Position numbers and translations under genes: made by a program
Source of the DNA: Blastococcus sp. PRF04-17
GTDB taxonomy: Bacteria; Actinomycetota; Actinomycetes; Mycobacteriales; Geodermatophilaceae
Assembly: GCF_023016265.1 (NCBI RefSeq)
Contig: NZ_CP095412.1
Span: 1,302,001 to 1,366,000, forward strand
Reading direction: 5' to 3'
DNA length: 64,000 bases
The notes under the pieces: generated by a model
Told to the model about the DNA's origin: nothing
The model's database searches: none
Seen by the model: the letters and a program-made list of their open reading frames with translations, nothing else
Shown: positions 1 through 8,633 of the stretch, in pieces
Layout: each line of letters opens with the position of its first letter
Position numbering within the stretch: the stretch's first letter is position 1

Positions 1-1
1 C

Positions 2-250
2 GGCGGCGCGGGGCTGATGGCGTTCTTCGGACTGGCGGTGCTGATCAGCGCCGCCGTGCTCGGGCTGGCCGCCGTCCTGCCCGCCTGGCTGGCCGCCCTC
101 GTCGTCGCGGTCGTCCTGTTCACGATCGCCGGCGTCCTGGCCCTGATCGGCAGGAAGGACGTCGCCCAGGCCTCCCCGCCGGTGCCGACGCAGGCCATCG
201 CAGGCGTCCAGGCCGACATCGCCACGGTCAAGCAGGTGCTGTCCCGGTGA
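2..250 (+). CDS. Phage-holin-like (PF07332/YqjE-type) membrane protein, 5' truncated
   Basis: The reading frame is already open at the window edge, so the true start lies upstream. The visible part has two hydrophobic segments (about residues 6-25 and 27-48) followed by a basic turn and a short polar tail. This is the usual ending of the actinobacterial holin superfamily III proteins, which are predicted inner-membrane proteins rather than lysis proteins. The stop overlaps the GTG start of the next gene by 4 bp (GTGA), so the two are probably translationally coupled. Family assignment rests on length, topology and the neighbouring DUF3618/DUF4235 genes. Confidence 0.7.
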   Translation, partial: GGAGLMAFFGLAVLISAAVLGLAAVLPAWLAALVVAVVLFTIAGVLALIGRKDVAQASPPVPTQAIAGVQADIATVKQVLSR

Positions 251-516
251 CCGCGGCCCACGCCAACGACCCGGAGGCGATCAAGGCCGAGATCGAGGCC
301 ACCCGCGAGCAGCTGGGCCGGACCGTCGACGAGCTCAGCGCCCGGCTCGACGTCCCGGCGCGGGCCAAGGAGAGCGCCTACCGGGCGCGCGACACCGCCG
401 TCGAGACCTACCGGGAGAGCCCGCCGCTGGCGATCGGCGGAGCCCTGACCCTGGTGGCACTGGTGTTAGGTCTGGTGGTCGTGCGTCGTCGAGCCGCATC
501 GAGGAGGAAGCGTTGA
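247..516 (+). CDS. DUF3618 domain protein
   Basis: An 89-residue protein with a GTG start overlapping the previous stop. The N-terminal half carries the DUF3618-like pattern IKAEIEATREQLGRTVDELS, predicted helical. A single transmembrane helix at about residues 61-80 is followed by an Arg-rich tail (RRRAASRRKR) that should stay cytoplasmic. Its role is unknown. Genes of this family commonly sit between a holin-like and a DUF4235 protein, as here. The stop overlaps the TTG start of the next gene by 4 bp (TTGA). Confidence 0.8.
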   Translation: MTAAHANDPEAIKAEIEATREQLGRTVDELSARLDVPARAKESAYRARDTAVETYRESPPLAIGGALTLVALVLGLVVVRRRAASRRKR

Positions 517-806
517 GCAAGGAATCCAAGAAGAAGAGCAAGGGCGCCAAGCTCGCCTACCGGCCCGTCGGCCTGGTCGCCGGCATCCTGGCCGGAACCC
601 TGTCCGGGATCCTCTTCAAGCAGGTCTGGAAGGCCGTCTCCAACGAGGACGACGCCCCGAGTGCCCTGCAGAGCGAGTACTCGATGAAGGAGGTCGTGCT
701 CGCCGCCGCACTCCAGGGCGCGATCTTCGCCGCCACCAAGGCCGCGATCGACCGGGCCGGCGCCCGGGGCTTCAAGCAGCTGACCGGCGCCTGGCCGGGC
801 GACTGA
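513..806 (+). CDS. DUF4235 membrane protein
   Basis: A 97-residue protein whose start is TTG at 513, supported by a GAGGAGGAAG ribosome site a few bases upstream and by overlap with the previous stop. A lysine-rich N-terminus is followed by two hydrophobic stretches (about residues 16-40 and 58-78) typical of DUF4235. No enzymatic motif is visible. It is the third member of a tightly coupled envelope-associated mini-operon; the BrkB gene follows after 46 bp. Confidence 0.8.
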   Translation: MSKESKKKSKGAKLAYRPVGLVAGILAGTLSGILFKQVWKAVSNEDDAPSALQSEYSMKEVVLAAALQGAIFAATKAAIDRAGARGFKQLTGAWPGD

Positions 807-852
807 ACCGCGCACCGAGCGGCCACACAGCGACGATCCAGGGGGAACGGCC

Positions 853-1986
853 ATGAGTGGCACGAGCCAACGCGAGAGCGCCGTCGACCGGATCCGGCAG
901 CGGGTCGAGGAGAAGGCGGCGCGTCGGGCGGCCGCCCTACAGGCGAAGGCGGAGCCGCCCTCCGGCGACTCCGGCCGGCTGCCGCCGGGCGCGCCCGGGC
1001 CCGACGAGCTGCCGGGTCTCCACGCGGAGAAGCCCACGCAGATCCCGTGGCAGGGCTGGAAGCAGGTACTGAAGCGGGCGTGGGCCGAGAACAAGGCCGA
1101 CAACATGCCCATCATCGCCGGCGGTGTGGCGTTCTTCGGCTTCCTGTCGATCTTCCCGGCGCTGATCGCGCTGATCTCGATCTACGGCCTGGTCGCCTCG
1201 CCGGAGACGGTCGAGCGGCAGATCGACGACCTCGCCGCCCAGCTGCCCGAGGACGCCGCGGGTGTGATCGGCACGCAGCTCGACGCGATCGTCGACAACA
1301 GCGGCAGCGCGCTGAGCATCAGCCTGGTGATCTCGATCCTCGCCGCGCTCTGGAGCGCCTCGGGCGGGGTCGGGAACATGGTGACTGCCATCAACCTGGC
1401 CTACGACGAGGTCGAGGCGCGCAGCTTCGTCAAGCTCAAACTGACCTCACTGGCACTCACCCTCGGGGCGATCGTCTTCGTGCTGATCACGTTCAGCCTC
1501 GTGGCCGTCGTCCCCCAGGTGATCGAGGCGCTGCCGCTGGGCGTCGTCGGCACGATCCTGGCGCAGGTGGCCCGCTGGGTGCTGCTGCTGGCGGTGTTCG
1601 CCGGCTCCCTCGCCGTCCTGTACCGGGTGGCGCCCGACCGCGACAACCCGCGGTTCGCCTGGGTCAGCCTCGGCGCGGTCATCGTCACGGTCATCTGGGC
1701 GATCGTCAGCGTCGGCTTCGCGATCTACGTCGACAACTTCGGGTCCTACGACAAGACCTACGGCGCGATCGCCGGCGTCATCGTCCTGATGCTCTGGCTG
1801 TACCTGACCTGCTACCTGGTGCTGCTGGGCGCGGAGATCAACTCCGAGGCCGAGCACCAGACGGCACAGGACACGACGACCGGCGAGCCGCAGCCGATGG
1901 GCGTGCGCGGCGCGCAGGTGGCCGACACCCTGCCCGAGAAGCCGGAACCCGAGAAGGGCGACAGCGACCCCACCCGCAAGAACTGA
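853..1986 (+). CDS. YihY/virulence factor BrkB family membrane protein
   Basis: A 377-residue integral membrane protein with a cytoplasmic, charged N-terminus of about 85 residues. The BrkB core follows: NMPIIAGGVAFFGFLSIFPA near residues 85-105, the small-residue-rich ILAALWSASGGVGNMVTAIN around 165-185, and further helices to about residue 330. The C-terminal 45 residues are acidic and disordered. The ATG is preceded by AGGGGGA. The older label ribonuclease BN for this family is a misnomer; function in actinobacteria is unknown. It converges on gcvT with only 11 bp between stops. Confidence 0.9.
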   Translation: MSGTSQRESAVDRIRQRVEEKAARRAAALQAKAEPPSGDSGRLPPGAPGPDELPGLHAEKPTQIPWQGWKQVLKRAWAENKADNMPIIAGGVAFFGFLSIFPALIALISIYGLVASPETVERQIDDLAAQLPEDAAGVIGTQLDAIVDNSGSALSISLVISILAALWSASGGVGNMVTAINLAYDEVEARSFVKLKLTSLALTLGAIVFVLITFSLVAVVPQVIEALPLGVVGTILAQVARWVLLLAVFAGSLAVLYRVAPDRDNPRFAWVSLGAVIVTVIWAIVSVGFAIYVDNFGSYDKTYGAIAGVIVLMLWLYLTCYLVLLGAEINSEAEHQTAQDTTTGEPQPMGVRGAQVADTLPEKPEPEKGDSDPTRKN

Positions 1987-1997
1987 GGGGAGTCGCC

Positions 1998-3098
1998 TCA
2001 GCGCACGTGCGACTCGACGAAGGGCGGCTTGACGACCTCGACCGGCAGCACCCGGCCACGGACGTCGACGCTCAGCTCGTCGCCTTCGGCGACACCGCTC
2101 GCCGTGTCGAGGAGGGCCAGGCCGATGCCGACCCGGAGCGACGGGGAGAACGTGCCGCTGGTGACGCTGCCGATCACGGCGCCGTCCGGCCCGAGGACCG
2201 ACATGCCCGGCCGCGGGCTCTGCCGCCCGCCGGCCTTCAGCCCCCAGAGCAGCCGGGCGGGGCCGGCCTCCTTCTCGGCCAGCAACGCTTCGCGGCCCCA
2301 GAACGCGGGCTTCTTCCACCCGACCGCCCAGCCGGCGCGCGCCTGGACCGGACTGATCTCCCTCGACAGCTCGTGGCCGTGCAGCGGGTAGCCCATCTCG
2401 GTGCGCAGCGTGTCCCGCGCGCCGAGCCCGCACAGCCGGATGCCCTCGGGCTCACCGGCCTCGAGCAGGGCGTCCCACATCTCCGCGGCCCGGTCGGCGG
2501 CGACGAGCAGCTCGTAGCCGTGCTCGCCCGTGTAGCCCGTCCGGCAGACGGTCACCTCGGCGCCGCCGCCGGTGCCGGTCACGAACGACATGTACGCCAG
2601 CTCACCCGGCAGTCCGAGCAGCTCGAGCACCTGCAGCGCCCTGGGCCCCTGGACCGCGAGGACGGCCACGTCGGCGTGCCGGTTCTCGACCGTGATCCCG
2701 GACGGCGCCGCATCGGCCAGCCGACCGAGCACCTCGGCGGCGTTGGCGGCGTTCGGGACCAGCAGCACGTCGTCGGGGCCGTGCAGGTAGACGATCAGGT
2801 CGTCGACGACGCCTCCGTCGTCCTGGCAGCACAGCGTGTACTGCGCCTGCCCCGGGCCGATGCGGCCGAGGTCGTTGGTCAGGCACCGGTTGACGAACTC
2901 CGCCGCACCCGGGCCCCGGACGGTGCCGGTGCCCAGGTGGGAGACGTCGAAGAGCCCGACGCCCTCGCGGACCGCGGCGTGCTCCGCGAGGACGCCGCCA
3001 CCGGCGTACTCGATGGGCATCGACCAGCCGCTGAAGTCGGCGAGCTTGGCACCCGCGGCGACGTGCCGGTCGTGGAGAGGAGAGGTCAGCGGGCTCAC
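1998..3098 (-). CDS. gcvT: Aminomethyltransferase, glycine cleavage T protein
   Basis: T protein of the glycine cleavage system. It takes the aminomethyl group from lipoyl-H protein, gives 5,10-methylene-tetrahydrofolate and releases ammonia. The 366-residue protein has the family start [20 protein letters not shown], the [11 protein letters not shown] motif and the [13 protein letters not shown] motif. GTG at 3098 was chosen because a TAGCGT -10 box (3111-3106) ends 7 nt before it; an in-frame GTG at 3107 lies inside that box. It diverges from pepA. The other gcv genes are not in the window. Confidence 0.95.
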   Translation of the reverse strand: MSPLTSPLHDRHVAAGAKLADFSGWSMPIEYAGGGVLAEHAAVREGVGLFDVSHLGTGTVRGPGAAEFVNRCLTNDLGRIGPGQAQYTLCCQDDGGVVDDLIVYLHGPDDVLLVPNAANAAEVLGRLADAAPSGITVENRHADVAVLAVQGPRALQVLELLGLPGELAYMSFVTGTGGGAEVTVCRTGYTGEHGYELLVAADRAAEMWDALLEAGEPEGIRLCGLGARDTLRTEMGYPLHGHELSREISPVQARAGWAVGWKKPAFWGREALLAEKEAGPARLLWGLKAGGRQSPRPGMSVLGPDGAVIGSVTSGTFSPSLRVGIGLALLDTASGVAEGDELSVDVRGRVLPVEVVKPPFVESHVR

Positions 3099-3105
3099 GG
3101 GGGCC

Positions 3106-3127
3106 ACGCTATCCGGGCCTCTAGGAT
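3106..3127. promoter_or_regulatory. Divergent leaderless promoters of gcvT and pepA
   Basis: Two TANNNT -10 boxes lie back to back. TAGCGT on the minus strand (3111-3106) ends 7 nt before the gcvT GTG. TAGGAT on the plus strand (3122-3127) ends 6 nt before the pepA GTG. The spacing puts each transcription start at the start codon, so both mRNAs are predicted leaderless. The two upstream elements would overlap in about 40 bp, which may make the promoters compete. Confidence 0.6.
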
Positions 3128-3133
3128 CGAGCG

Positions 3134-4645
3134 GTGCCGCCGACGATCTCCGCCACCGACCACCCGCTGGAGAAGCTGACCGGGGACGCCGTCGTCGTCG
3201 CCGTCGGCAAGGGACCGGACGGGCCGCTGCCCACCCCCGGCGCCGAGGCGGTCGACCGCCTGCTCGGCGGGCGCCTCTTCCCCGCGCTGGTGGACCTCGG
3301 CGCCCGTGGTGCCGAGGACGAGGTCACCCGCCTCCCCTCCTTCGGGCAGGGCCCCTTCCCCGTCGTGGCCGTCGCCGGTCTGGGCGCGCCGGAGACCAAC
3401 GGCACCTACCGGACCGAAGCCATCCGCCGAGCCGCCGGCGCGGCAAGCCGTGCCCTCGGCGGACGGCGCTCGGTGGTCAGCCTGCTCGCGGCCGTCGGGG
3501 GCACCCCGGACGCCGAACGGCTGCACGCCGTCGGCGAGGGCTCGCTGCTGGGCGCGTACGAGTTCACCGCCTACAAGTCCGACCCCGGCGCCGACCGCAA
3601 GGCACCGCCGAGCGAGTTCACCGTCGTCGTCCCGGGTGCGGCCGCCGCCGAGGCCGCCCTGCGCCGGGTGCGGGCGGTCGCCGACGCCGTCGCCCTCGTG
3701 CGCGACCTGGTCAACACGCCGCCGAACGACCTCTACCCGGCCGAGCTCGCCGCCCGGGGCGCAGCGGCCGGTGAGAAGGCGGGACTCGCCGTCGAGATCC
3801 TCGACGAGGACGCGCTGGCGGCCGGCGGCTACGGCGGGATCCTCGCCGTGGGCAGCGGTTCCACCCGCAAGCCGCGGCTGCTGCGCCTGACCTATGCGGG
3901 CGCCGGCGCGCGCAAGAAGGTGGCACTGGTCGGCAAGGGCATCACCTTCGACAGCGGCGGCCTGTCGATCAAGCCCGCGCTGAAGATGGAGGACATGAAG
4001 AGCGACATGGCCGGTGCCGCGGCCGTGATCGCCACCGTCTGCCTCGTCGCCCAGCTGAACCTGCCGGCCGAGGTCACGGCCACGGTGCCCATCGCCGAGA
4101 ACCTGCCCAGCGGCACCGCCTACCGGCCGGCCGACGTCGTGACCTTCCGGAACGGCAAGAAGGCCGAGATCACCAACACCGACGCCGAGGGGCGCGTGAT
4201 CCTGGCCGACGCCCTCGCACGGGCGGCCGAGGACCGGCCCGACGTCCTGCTCGAGACCTCCACGCTGACCGGCGCACAGCTGGTGGCGCTGGGCACCCGC
4301 ACCGCGGGTGTCATGGGCAGCGACGACCTTCGTGACGCGGTCATCGCCGCCGCCAAGCGTTCCGGCGAGGGCATGTGGCCGATGCCGCTGCCCCCGGAGC
4401 TGCGCCGGGGGCTCGACTCCCCCATCGCGGACTTCGTCAACGCCAACGCCGACCGCATGGGCGGCATGCTCGTCGGCGGGCACTTCCTGGCCGAGTTCGT
4501 GCCGGACGGCCTACCGTGGGCGCACATCGACATCGCCGGCCCGAGCTACAACACCGGCGCACCGTGGGGCTACACGCCCAAGGGCGGCACCGGCGTCCCT
4601 GTGCGCACCCTCCTGGCGACGATCGAGGCCCTCATCGGCGACTGA
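3134..4645 (+). CDS. pepA: Leucyl aminopeptidase (M17)
   Basis: A cytosolic dinuclear-metal aminopeptidase releasing N-terminal residues, notably leucine, from peptides. The 503-residue length is normal for M17. The C-terminal catalytic domain shows [15 protein letters not shown] (Lys and Asp ligands), the [10 protein letters not shown] segment and the signature [14 protein letters not shown] near residue 350. The N-terminal macro-like domain is complete. GTG at 3134 follows a TAGGAT -10 box with 6 nt spacing and no Shine-Dalgarno, so the transcript is probably leaderless. It ends at a hairpin shared with the convergent gene downstream. Confidence 0.95.
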   Translation: MPPTISATDHPLEKLTGDAVVVAVGKGPDGPLPTPGAEAVDRLLGGRLFPALVDLGARGAEDEVTRLPSFGQGPFPVVAVAGLGAPETNGTYRTEAIRRAAGAASRALGGRRSVVSLLAAVGGTPDAERLHAVGEGSLLGAYEFTAYKSDPGADRKAPPSEFTVVVPGAAAAEAALRRVRAVADAVALVRDLVNTPPNDLYPAELAARGAAAGEKAGLAVEILDEDALAAGGYGGILAVGSGSTRKPRLLRLTYAGAGARKKVALVGKGITFDSGGLSIKPALKMEDMKSDMAGAAAVIATVCLVAQLNLPAEVTATVPIAENLPSGTAYRPADVVTFRNGKKAEITNTDAEGRVILADALARAAEDRPDVLLETSTLTGAQLVALGTRTAGVMGSDDLRDAVIAAAKRSGEGMWPMPLPPELRRGLDSPIADFVNANADRMGGMLVGGHFLAEFVPDGLPWAHIDIAGPSYNTGAPWGYTPKGGTGVPVRTLLATIEALIGD

Positions 4646-4680
4646 TCGCCGGCGACGATCAGGTTCCCTGATCATCGCGG

Positions 4681-4732
4681 GTCCTCCCTCACGGTCGGCC
4701 GCGAGGGAGGACGCAGCACGGTGAGGGAGGAC
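4681..4732. terminator. Bidirectional terminator with two alternative stems
   Basis: GTCCTCCCTC (4681-4690) can pair with GAGGGAGGAC at 4703-4712, extended by CGG/CCG inside. Alternatively, as GTCCTCCCTCAC (4681-4692), it can pair with GTGAGGGAGGAC at 4721-4732. The element sits between the convergent pepA and 4738-5097 genes, so it probably ends both transcripts. The stems are mutually exclusive, and there is no clear T tract. Confidence 0.6.
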
Positions 4733-4737
4733 GTCGT

Positions 4738-5097
4738 CTAGAGCCGGTTCTGCTTCTGACGGGCGCTCCAGTCGCGCATGCGCTGGGGATAGCCGGTGAC
4801 CTGGGCGTCGTAGACGGGGATGGACAGGTCGCGCGAGAGCTTGCGGGCGACCTCCGCCCCGGCGATCCGGCGCCGGGTCCACTCACCGTCGGCAGCGACC
4901 AGCACGATGGTCGTCTCGGTGACGGCAGTCCGGGGCTCCACGTAGCCTTCGACGCCGCGGCGGCTGGCGACGAACTGCTCCAGGTGCGTGAGGTCGGTGC
5001 GCTGCGAGCCACGGTCGAGGGTGCCGCGGCCGCCGTCGTCCCGGCCCCTGCCCGGACGGCTCCCGCGCCCGCCGCGCAACCGGTCGAACAGCCCCAT
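4738..5097 (-). CDS. Conserved hypothetical protein, about 119 aa
   Basis: Function not recognised. The first 35 residues are Gly/Arg-rich and probably disordered (MGLFDRLRGGRG start). Residues 36-119 look folded, with a mixed alpha/beta pattern (TTIVLVAADGEWTRRRIAGA, then IPVYDAQVTGYPQRMRDW). The ATG at 5097 is the only good start and has GGGAGAGG upstream. It is transcribed divergently from lpdA. Third-position G/C is as high as in neighbouring genes, which supports real coding. Confidence 0.75.
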   Translation of the reverse strand: MGLFDRLRGGRGSRPGRGRDDGGRGTLDRGSQRTDLTHLEQFVASRRGVEGYVEPRTAVTETTIVLVAADGEWTRRRIAGAEVARKLSRDLSIPVYDAQVTGYPQRMRDWSARQKQNRL

Positions 5098-5251
5098 GAC
5101 GCCTCTCCCGTCGATCCGTCGTCCTTCTGATCATCGGCTCGCTCGGGAGGGGCAACGGTGCTCCCGGCCGGGTCGTTCCCGGAGTGGCAGGATGAGCACC
5201 GAGCACCCGCCCGCACGAGCGGGGCGCCGACGACTGGATCGAGGAGTACTC

Positions 5252-6631
5252 GTGAGCTCACCCACCTCCCCCGCCGACCTGGTCATCCTCGGTGGTGGCT
5301 CGGGTGGCTACGCCGCGGCGTTCCGTGCGACCGAGCTCGGCCTGAACGTCGTCCTGATCGAGAAGGACAAGGTCGGCGGGACCTGCCTGCACCGCGGCTG
5401 CATCCCGACCAAGGCGCTGCTGCACGCGGGCGAGGTCGCCGACCTCGCCCGCGACGGCGAGCAGTTCGGCGTCAAGACGTCGCTGGCCGGCATCGACATG
5501 GACGGCGTCAACGCCTACAAGGATGGCGTCATCTCCAAGCTCTACAAGGGGCTGCAAGGCCTGGTGAAGGCCCGCAAGATCAACTACGTGGAGGGCGAGG
5601 GGCGGCTGACCTCCCCCACCACCGTCGAGGTGAACGGCCAGACCTACGAGGGCAAGCACATCCTGCTGGCCACCGGCTCCTACGCCCGCAGCCTGCCCGG
5701 CCTGGACATCGACGGCACGCGGGTCATCACCAGCGACCACGCGCTCAACCTCGACCGGGTACCGGCGTCGGCGATCATCCTCGGCGGCGGGGTCATCGGC
5801 TGCGAGTTCGCCAGCGCCTGGAAGTCCTTCGGCGTGGACGTCACGATCATCGAGGCGCTGCCGCACCTGGTCCCGCTGGAGGACGAGTCCTCCTCCAAGC
5901 TGCTCGAGCGCGCGTTCCGCCGGCGCAAGATCGCCTTCGAGCTGGGCAGCCGCTTCTCCGGCGTGCAGCACACCGAGAACGGCGTGAAGGTCTCGCTCGA
6001 GAACGGCAAGGAGGTCGAGGCCGAGCTGCTGCTCGTCGCCGTCGGCCGCGGCCCGACCAGCCAGGGCCTCGGTTACGAGGAGGCCGGCGTCGCCATGGAG
6101 CGTGGCTACGTCCTGGTCGACGAGTACTGCCGCACCAACGTGCCCACCATCTCCGCCGTCGGCGACCTCATCCCCACGCTGCAGCTGGCCCACGTCGGCT
6201 TCGGCGAGGGAATCCTGGTCGCCGAGCGCGTGGCCGGGCTCGACCCGGCGCCGATCGACTACGCCGGCGTCCCCCGGATCACCTACTCCGACCCCGAGGT
6301 CGCCTCGGTCGGCCTGACCGAGGGCCAGGCCAAGGAGAAGTACGGCGAGGTCAAGACGCTCACCTACGACCTCGCGGGCAACGGCCGCAGCCAGATCCTG
6401 AAGACGACCGGCGCGGTGAAGCTGGTGCAGGCCCCCGACGGCCCGGTCGTCGGCATCCACATGGTCGGCAGCCGCGTGGGCGAGCTCATCGCCGAGGCAC
6501 AGCTGATCTACAACTGGGAGGCCGAGGCCGACGACGTCGCCAGTCTCATCCACCCGCACCCGACGCAGAGCGAGGCCCTCGGCGAGGCGCACCTGGCCCT
6601 GGCCGGCAAGCCGCTGCACGTGCACGGCTGA
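5252..6631 (+). CDS. lpdA: Dihydrolipoyl dehydrogenase (E3)
   Basis: The FAD/NAD-dependent E3 component that reoxidises dihydrolipoyl groups of 2-oxoacid dehydrogenases and the glycine cleavage system. It has 459 residues: an FAD-binding ILGGGSGGYAAAF at the N-terminus, the redox pair in GGTCLHRGCIPTK (Cys near 45 and 50), a second Rossmann motif GGGVIGCEFAS, and a C-terminal dimerisation domain with the catalytic HPHPTQSE. GTG at 5252 was chosen because GAGGAG lies 5 nt upstream and the domain starts immediately after. sucB follows 48 bp downstream, so the pair is likely an operon. Confidence 0.97.
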   Translation: MSSPTSPADLVILGGGSGGYAAAFRATELGLNVVLIEKDKVGGTCLHRGCIPTKALLHAGEVADLARDGEQFGVKTSLAGIDMDGVNAYKDGVISKLYKGLQGLVKARKINYVEGEGRLTSPTTVEVNGQTYEGKHILLATGSYARSLPGLDIDGTRVITSDHALNLDRVPASAIILGGGVIGCEFASAWKSFGVDVTIIEALPHLVPLEDESSSKLLERAFRRRKIAFELGSRFSGVQHTENGVKVSLENGKEVEAELLLVAVGRGPTSQGLGYEEAGVAMERGYVLVDEYCRTNVPTISAVGDLIPTLQLAHVGFGEGILVAERVAGLDPAPIDYAGVPRITYSDPEVASVGLTEGQAKEKYGEVKTLTYDLAGNGRSQILKTTGAVKLVQAPDGPVVGIHMVGSRVGELIAEAQLIYNWEAEADDVASLIHPHPTQSEALGEAHLALAGKPLHVHG

Positions 6632-6679
6632 CCCGAACCACTCACCCACCCCGCAGAGCCGAGAAGGAGCCCTCTCCCG

Positions 6680-8547
6680 ATGCCGACGTCCGTCACCATG
6701 CCCGCCCTGGGCGAGAGCGTCACCGAGGGCACGGTCACCCGCTGGCTCAAGCAGGAGGGTGAGCAGGTCGAGGCCGACGAGCCCCTCCTCGAGGTCTCGA
6801 CCGACAAGGTCGACACCGAGATCCCCTCGCCCGCCGCGGGAGTGCTGACGAAGATCCTCGTCGCGGAGGACGAAACCGTCGAGGTCGGTGCCGAGCTGGC
6901 GGTCATCGGCGGGGATGGCGGCGGCGCCGAGCCCGAGCCCGAGGCGGAGCCCGCCTCGGCCGAGGACGAGGACACCCCGCAGACCCCGGCCGAGCAGGTC
7001 GACGACGCCGGTGGGGGGCAGCAGGAGGAGCAGCCGGCCCCCGAGCCGGAGCCCGCGCCGGCCTCGACCGACAGCGGTTCCGGCGGCGGTTCCGACAGCG
7101 GTTCCGGCGGCCAGGGGACGCCGGTGACGATGCCGGCACTCGGCGAGAGCGTCACCGAGGGCACCGTCACCCGGTGGCTGAAGTCGGTCGGCGACGAGGT
7201 GACCGCCGACGAGCCCCTGCTCGAGGTCTCGACCGACAAGGTCGACACCGAGATCCCGGCGCCGGCGAGCGGAACCCTGCTCGAGATCACCGTCGACGAG
7301 GACGAAACCGTCGAGGTGGGCGCCCAGCTGGCCGTCATCGGCACGGGCGCCGCGGGCGGTTCCTCCGCGCCGCCCCCCAGCAGGAGGCGGCCCCCCAGCA
7401 GGAGGCGGCCCCCCAGCAGGAGGCCCCGGCCGAGGAGGAGCCGCAGGCCGCTCCCGAGGCCAAGCCCGCCGCGCCCGCGACCGCCACCGCGCAGCCCGGC
7501 GGGGACTACGGCGCCAGCGGTGCGCAGCCCGCCGCCTCCCCCACCTCCGCCCCGCCGCCGCAGGTCGCGCCACAGGCGCCGGCTCAGCAGTCCCCGTCGT
7601 CCGACGGCGACGGCAGCGGTGCCTACGTGACGCCACTGGTCCGCCGGCTGGCCGCGGAGAAGGGCGTCGACCTCGGCTCGGTCTCCGGCAGCGGCGTCGG
7701 CGGGCGGATCCGCAAGCAGGACGTGCTGGCGGCAGCCGAGCAGAAGGCCGCGCCGGCTTCCGCCCCGGCCTCCGCCCCGGCGCCCCGTACGCCGTCCCCG
7801 GCGGCGACCCCGGACACCTCGGTGCGCGGCCGCACCGAGAAGATGTCCCGCCTCCGCACCGTCATCGCCCGCCGCATGGTCGAGTCGCTCCAGGTCAGCG
7901 CGCAGCTGACCACCGTCGTCGAGGCCGACGTCACCAAGATCGCGCGGCTGCGCCAGCAGGCCAAGAAGGACTTCGAGACCCGCGAGGGCGTGAAGCTGTC
8001 CTTCCTGCCGTTCTTCGCGAAGGCCGCCATCGAGGCGCTCAAGGCGCACCCGTCGGTCAACTCGTCGATCGACCAGGAGGCCGGCACGGTCACCTACCAC
8101 GACACCGAGAACCTCGGCATCGCGGTGGACACCGAGCGCGGGCTCCTCGTCCCGGTCATCCACGAGGCCGGTGACCTCAGCCTCGGCGGCATCGCCCGCA
8201 AGATCGCCGACCTGGCGGAGCGCACGCGGACGAACAAGATCACCCCGGACGAGCTCGGTGGCGGCACCTTCACGCTGACCAACACCGGCAGCCGCGGCGC
8301 GTTGTTCGACACCCCGATCATCAACCAGCCGCAGGTGGCCATCCTCGGCGTCGGCTCGGTGGTGAAGCGCCCGGTCGTGGTGCAGGACGCCGAGCTCGGC
8401 GAGGTCATCGCGATCCGGTCGATGGTCTACCTGGCCCTCACCTACGACCACCGGATCGTCGACGGGGCCGACGCCGCCCGCTTCCTCACCACGGTGCGCG
8501 AGCGGCTGGAGGCCGGTCAGTTCGAGGGCGAGCTGGGGCTCGCCTAG
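6680..8547 (+). CDS. sucB: Dihydrolipoamide acyltransferase E2, frameshifted as read
   Basis: E2 core of a 2-oxoacid dehydrogenase complex (2-oxoglutarate, or shared E2 as in other actinobacteria). There are two lipoyl domains with [11 protein letters not shown] lipoylation sites near residues 43 and 196. Pro/Ala/Glu linkers follow, then a peripheral subunit-binding domain ([17 protein letters not shown]) and a catalytic domain ending in [14 protein letters not shown], which holds the HxxxDG active site. The first two domains are in one frame and the rest in another; the switch falls in the C6 run at 7373-7378, within three 18-bp repeats. One extra C restores a 622-residue protein. A sequence error, a real mutation, or -1 slippage at the C run are all possible. 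Confidence 0.85.
7372..7425 (+). repeat. Three tandem 18-bp repeats in the sucB linker
   Basis: Units at 7372-7389, 7390-7407 and 7408-7425 are identical except for the last base of the third. Each has a run of six C followed by AGCAGGAGG. In the downstream frame each encodes A-P-Q-Q-E-A, a flexible interdomain linker. In the upstream frame the same DNA encodes an Arg/Pro-rich run unlike an E2 linker. The frame change of sucB falls at or just before the first unit. Confidence 0.85.
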
Positions 8548-8581
8548 CAACCGGACCTCTGCCCCCACCACTCGCAGGCTC

Positions 8582-8609
8582 GCGGCGGGCCCCTGCACGG
8601 GCCCGCCGC
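8582..8609 (+). terminator. Hairpin terminator after sucB
   Basis: GCGGCGGGCCC (8582-8592) pairs perfectly with GGGCCCGCCGC (8599-8609) across a 6-nt loop, followed by CGCTTGTCT. It lies between the sucB stop and the ribosome site of the next gene. It is also part of a 36-bp dispersed repeat (8571-8606), a diverged copy of which is at 25599-25634. Confidence 0.65.
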
Positions 8610-8633
8610 CGCTTGTCTCCAGAGGAGGGTCAC

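Noticed and set aside
1047-3179. Long open frame (about 710 codons) across BrkB and gcvT
   Set aside because: It is Arg/Gly/Ala-rich with the third-position bias of the wrong frame; BrkB and gcvT explain the DNA.
4988-5251. N-terminal extension of lpdA
   Set aside because: It overlaps the divergent gene and has no family content; GTG at 5252 has a good ribosome site.
7373-7378. Programmed frameshifting in sucB as the leading explanation
   Set aside because: Slippage on the C-run is possible, but two nearby genes show the same type of single-base loss, so sequence error or mutation is more economical until reads are checked.
5258-7636. Long minus-strand open frame opposite lpdA and sucB
   Set aside because: Antisense shadow in GC-rich DNA; no domains, and composition mirrors the plus-strand genes.
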